This document shows, in pieces, positions 7,247 to 8,253 of a stretch of 8,253 nucleotides of DNA. The stretch is from Methanoregula sp. (GTDB lineage Archaea; Halobacteriota; Methanomicrobia; Methanomicrobiales; Methanospirillaceae), in the NCBI GenBank assembly GCA_030653335.1, contig JAURZP010000481.1:1-8253 (forward strand), given 5' to 3'. The translations under genes were made by a program, and so were the position numbers. Below the pieces are notes generated by a model. The model worked only from the letters and a program-made list of their open reading frames with translations. It had not been told where the DNA came from and made no database searches. Within the stretch, counting starts at the first letter, position 1, and every line of letters begins with the position of its first letter.

Positions 7247-7984
7247 TTATTCGATCCTTTCAAACTGGTCTTCTAATTTTTTTGTAATACAATTCAGGAA
7301 TGTACTGTGAACCACGGTATGAGCATTTTCAACCCATTCGAGTGCTCCGTTTTTCGTGATGGCTTTTTTCTTTGCAAGGAAGTATTCTGTTGTCAGAAGG
7401 TAGGCACTATTCGCTTTGCTATCAGGCATTGCGGATGTTAATTGCAGTTTGCAGATATCGCGTTTGCTGTTGTAAGGGATGTCGCAGCCCACCATGAAGT
7501 CGGTGAATGGCTCGGCGAATCCCTCTCCCAGATGTGGCATGAAATTAAAGTACTGTTTCAGGTCAATGTTGTGACCGGGAATTTCAATTTTATCAATATA
7601 GACAAGTGCAATCCGATCAATCCTCTGAACGGCAGTAATTGAATTCAATGCATCGAATGCCTGTTGTATTTTTGGGCGGAAATGTTCCCATCCGGGATAG
7701 GGTTTGAGATAATGGATGGAAAGTTTATTTGTTCCGATTTGGATCAATGACTTCCGATCATTGGATAAGAATACTGCGAGCGAATTGGGGTTTTTTACCC
7801 AGTGGCGGAATCCTTTGTCATCCGCTTTTATCTCAATTTCCTGATCAATCTTGCTCTCTTTATTGGGGAAATCGGTTTTTAGTTTTTCATATAATAACCC
7901 GGGAATAGTCGGATCTGTTTTGGACTCCTGAGAAAAGCGGAATTCACAGATGGCTTCAACGATTGGCGGGTTTTTAAATTTCAT
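7247..7984 (-). CDS. TIGR04255 family protein
   Basis: This 245-residue protein starts with the hallmark of the TIGR04255 family, NPPIVEAICEFRF at residues 5-17, and has the usual length of roughly 250. Other family-like stretches are YPGWEHFRPKI at 96-106, RIDRIALVYIDKIEIP at 121-136 and a C-terminal WVENAHTVVHSTFLNCIT starting at 217. The family is sporadically distributed in bacteria and archaea and has no established function. Its patchy occurrence fits mobile or defence genes. No nuclease, ATPase or membrane motif is visible. The ATG at 7982-7984 is preceded by an AGGGG about 11 bases upstream. It is the first gene of the operon and lies one base from the next gene, so it probably sets the level of all downstream products, including HsdR. 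Confidence 0.88.
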   Translation of the reverse strand: MKFKNPPIVEAICEFRFSQESKTDPTIPGLLYEKLKTDFPNKESKIDQEIEIKADDKGFRHWVKNPNSLAVFLSNDRKSLIQIGTNKLSIHYLKPYPGWEHFRPKIQQAFDALNSITAVQRIDRIALVYIDKIEIPGHNIDLKQYFNFMPHLGEGFAEPFTDFMVGCDIPYNSKRDICKLQLTSAMPDSKANSAYLLTTEYFLAKKKAITKNGALEWVENAHTVVHSTFLNCITKKLEDQFERIE

Positions 7985-8037
7985 GGTTATTGTAGCCCCT
8001 GTCCAGTGAGTTCCGAAGGGAAAATGCGGGTTGTATG

Positions 8038-8070
8038 AGTGAATATAGTTATATAATATTATAAATCACT
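8038..8070 (-). promoter_or_regulatory. AT-rich palindromic promoter/operator candidate for the hsdR operon
   Basis: About 55-85 bp upstream of the TIGR04255 start, the arms AGTGA (8038-8042) and TCACT (8066-8070) enclose an AT-only core apart from one G. The core contains the perfect 12-bp palindrome TATAATATTATA at 8052-8063. On the minus strand the core reads as a TATA box that would start transcription near 8025-8030, giving a leader of about 40 nt. The flanking inverted arms could be a repressor site covering the TATA box. Arms of five bases are short, so the operator idea is tentative. The TATA role is more likely. Confidence 0.5.
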
Positions 8071-8175
8071 ATCGGTGTTACGTCGGCGATGTTATCCCTG
8101 TTCAACAAGCCCAAGGATCTTTGGAATATGTTTGTGGAATCGACATGATTACTATTGGGTTTAAGTGGAAAACAG

Positions 8176-8253
8176 ATGGAATCAGGAATTTTCAAAGAAT
8201 TTTTTCAACTGGTAGATTTTCTTGCAGTATGGGATGAACAACTGCAACAGGAT
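8176..8253 (+). CDS. Possible start of a plus-strand gene, cut by window edge
   Basis: From the ATG at 8176 the frame is open for 26 codons to the right edge, starting MESGIFKEFFQLVDFLAVWD. It is too short to recognise. GTGGAAA lies 4-10 bases upstream but is a poor Shine-Dalgarno. A TTG at 8155 is an alternative start. Upstream in the same frame, an ATG at 8089 opens 19 codons to a TGA at 8146-8148, so this may instead be the remains of a longer, interrupted gene. It could also be chance: the minus strand is open from the right edge for about 20 codons too. If real, it would be divergent from the hsdR operon. Confidence 0.25.
   Translation, partial: MESGIFKEFFQLVDFLAVWDEQLQQD

Noticed and set aside
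7246..7263. TTG start at 7263 for the 184-residue protein
   Set aside because: The ATG at 7245 has AAAGGAT at suitable spacing and shows the same TAA-N-ATG junction as the next gene. The TTG would overlap the upstream coding region and is less likely.
8146..8148. TGA read through as selenocysteine in the right-edge frame
   Set aside because: No selenocysteine insertion element can be identified here, the flanking peptide is not a known selenoprotein, and the suspected lineage is not known to use selenocysteine.
929..8253. tRNA genes, rRNA, CRISPR repeats, insertion sequences or attachment sites
   Set aside because: No cloverleaf-like segment, regularly spaced repeat, transposase motif or paired terminal repeats were found by reading both strands. 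The 175-bp gap between the histone gene and hsdR shows no duplicated target sequence.

Overview
The window looks like a chromosomal segment of a methanogenic archaeon, most likely a member of the Methanomicrobiales (Methanoregula-like). The reasons are two methanogenesis marker genes (marker 2 and marker 4/MtxX), an archaeal replication factor C large subunit, a HMf-type histone, TATA/BRE promoters and T-tract terminators. The genus is inferred from the gene set and general protein character, not from a search.

Layout. Positions 1-928 (minus) carry the N-terminal 309 residues of the clamp-loader large subunit RfcL, cut by the left window edge. A 144-bp divergent promoter region with two copies of a perfect 13-bp direct repeat separates it from a plus-strand pair: methanogenesis marker 2 (1073-2086) and MtxX/marker 4 (2071-2835), which overlap by 16 bp. 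A 67-residue histone follows (3032-3235) with its own strong TATA box and a series of downstream T-tracts. This left part is ordinary housekeeping and methanogen core.

From 3411 to 7984 a compact minus-strand operon converges on the histone gene. In transcription order it holds a TIGR04255-family protein, an unrecognised 184-residue protein, a HEPN-like protein and a full-length type I restriction endonuclease subunit HsdR. The gaps are 1, 1 and 6 bp, so the four genes are probably co-transcribed and translationally coupled. No hsdM or hsdS is present in the window: the histone gene lies beyond the operon's 3' end, and the 269 bp beyond its 5' end hold a promoter-like AT-rich palindrome and only a weak partial plus-strand ORF. 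The three accessory genes are visibly more A+T-rich than the core genes, which fits horizontal acquisition.

The most interesting unit is this operon. HsdR keeps all visible nuclease and motor motifs but is separated from any modification or specificity subunit and tied to three small proteins, one of which resembles HEPN-type RNases. It could be an accessory-equipped type I restriction system whose M/S genes lie elsewhere, or a distinct defence module that reuses HsdR.
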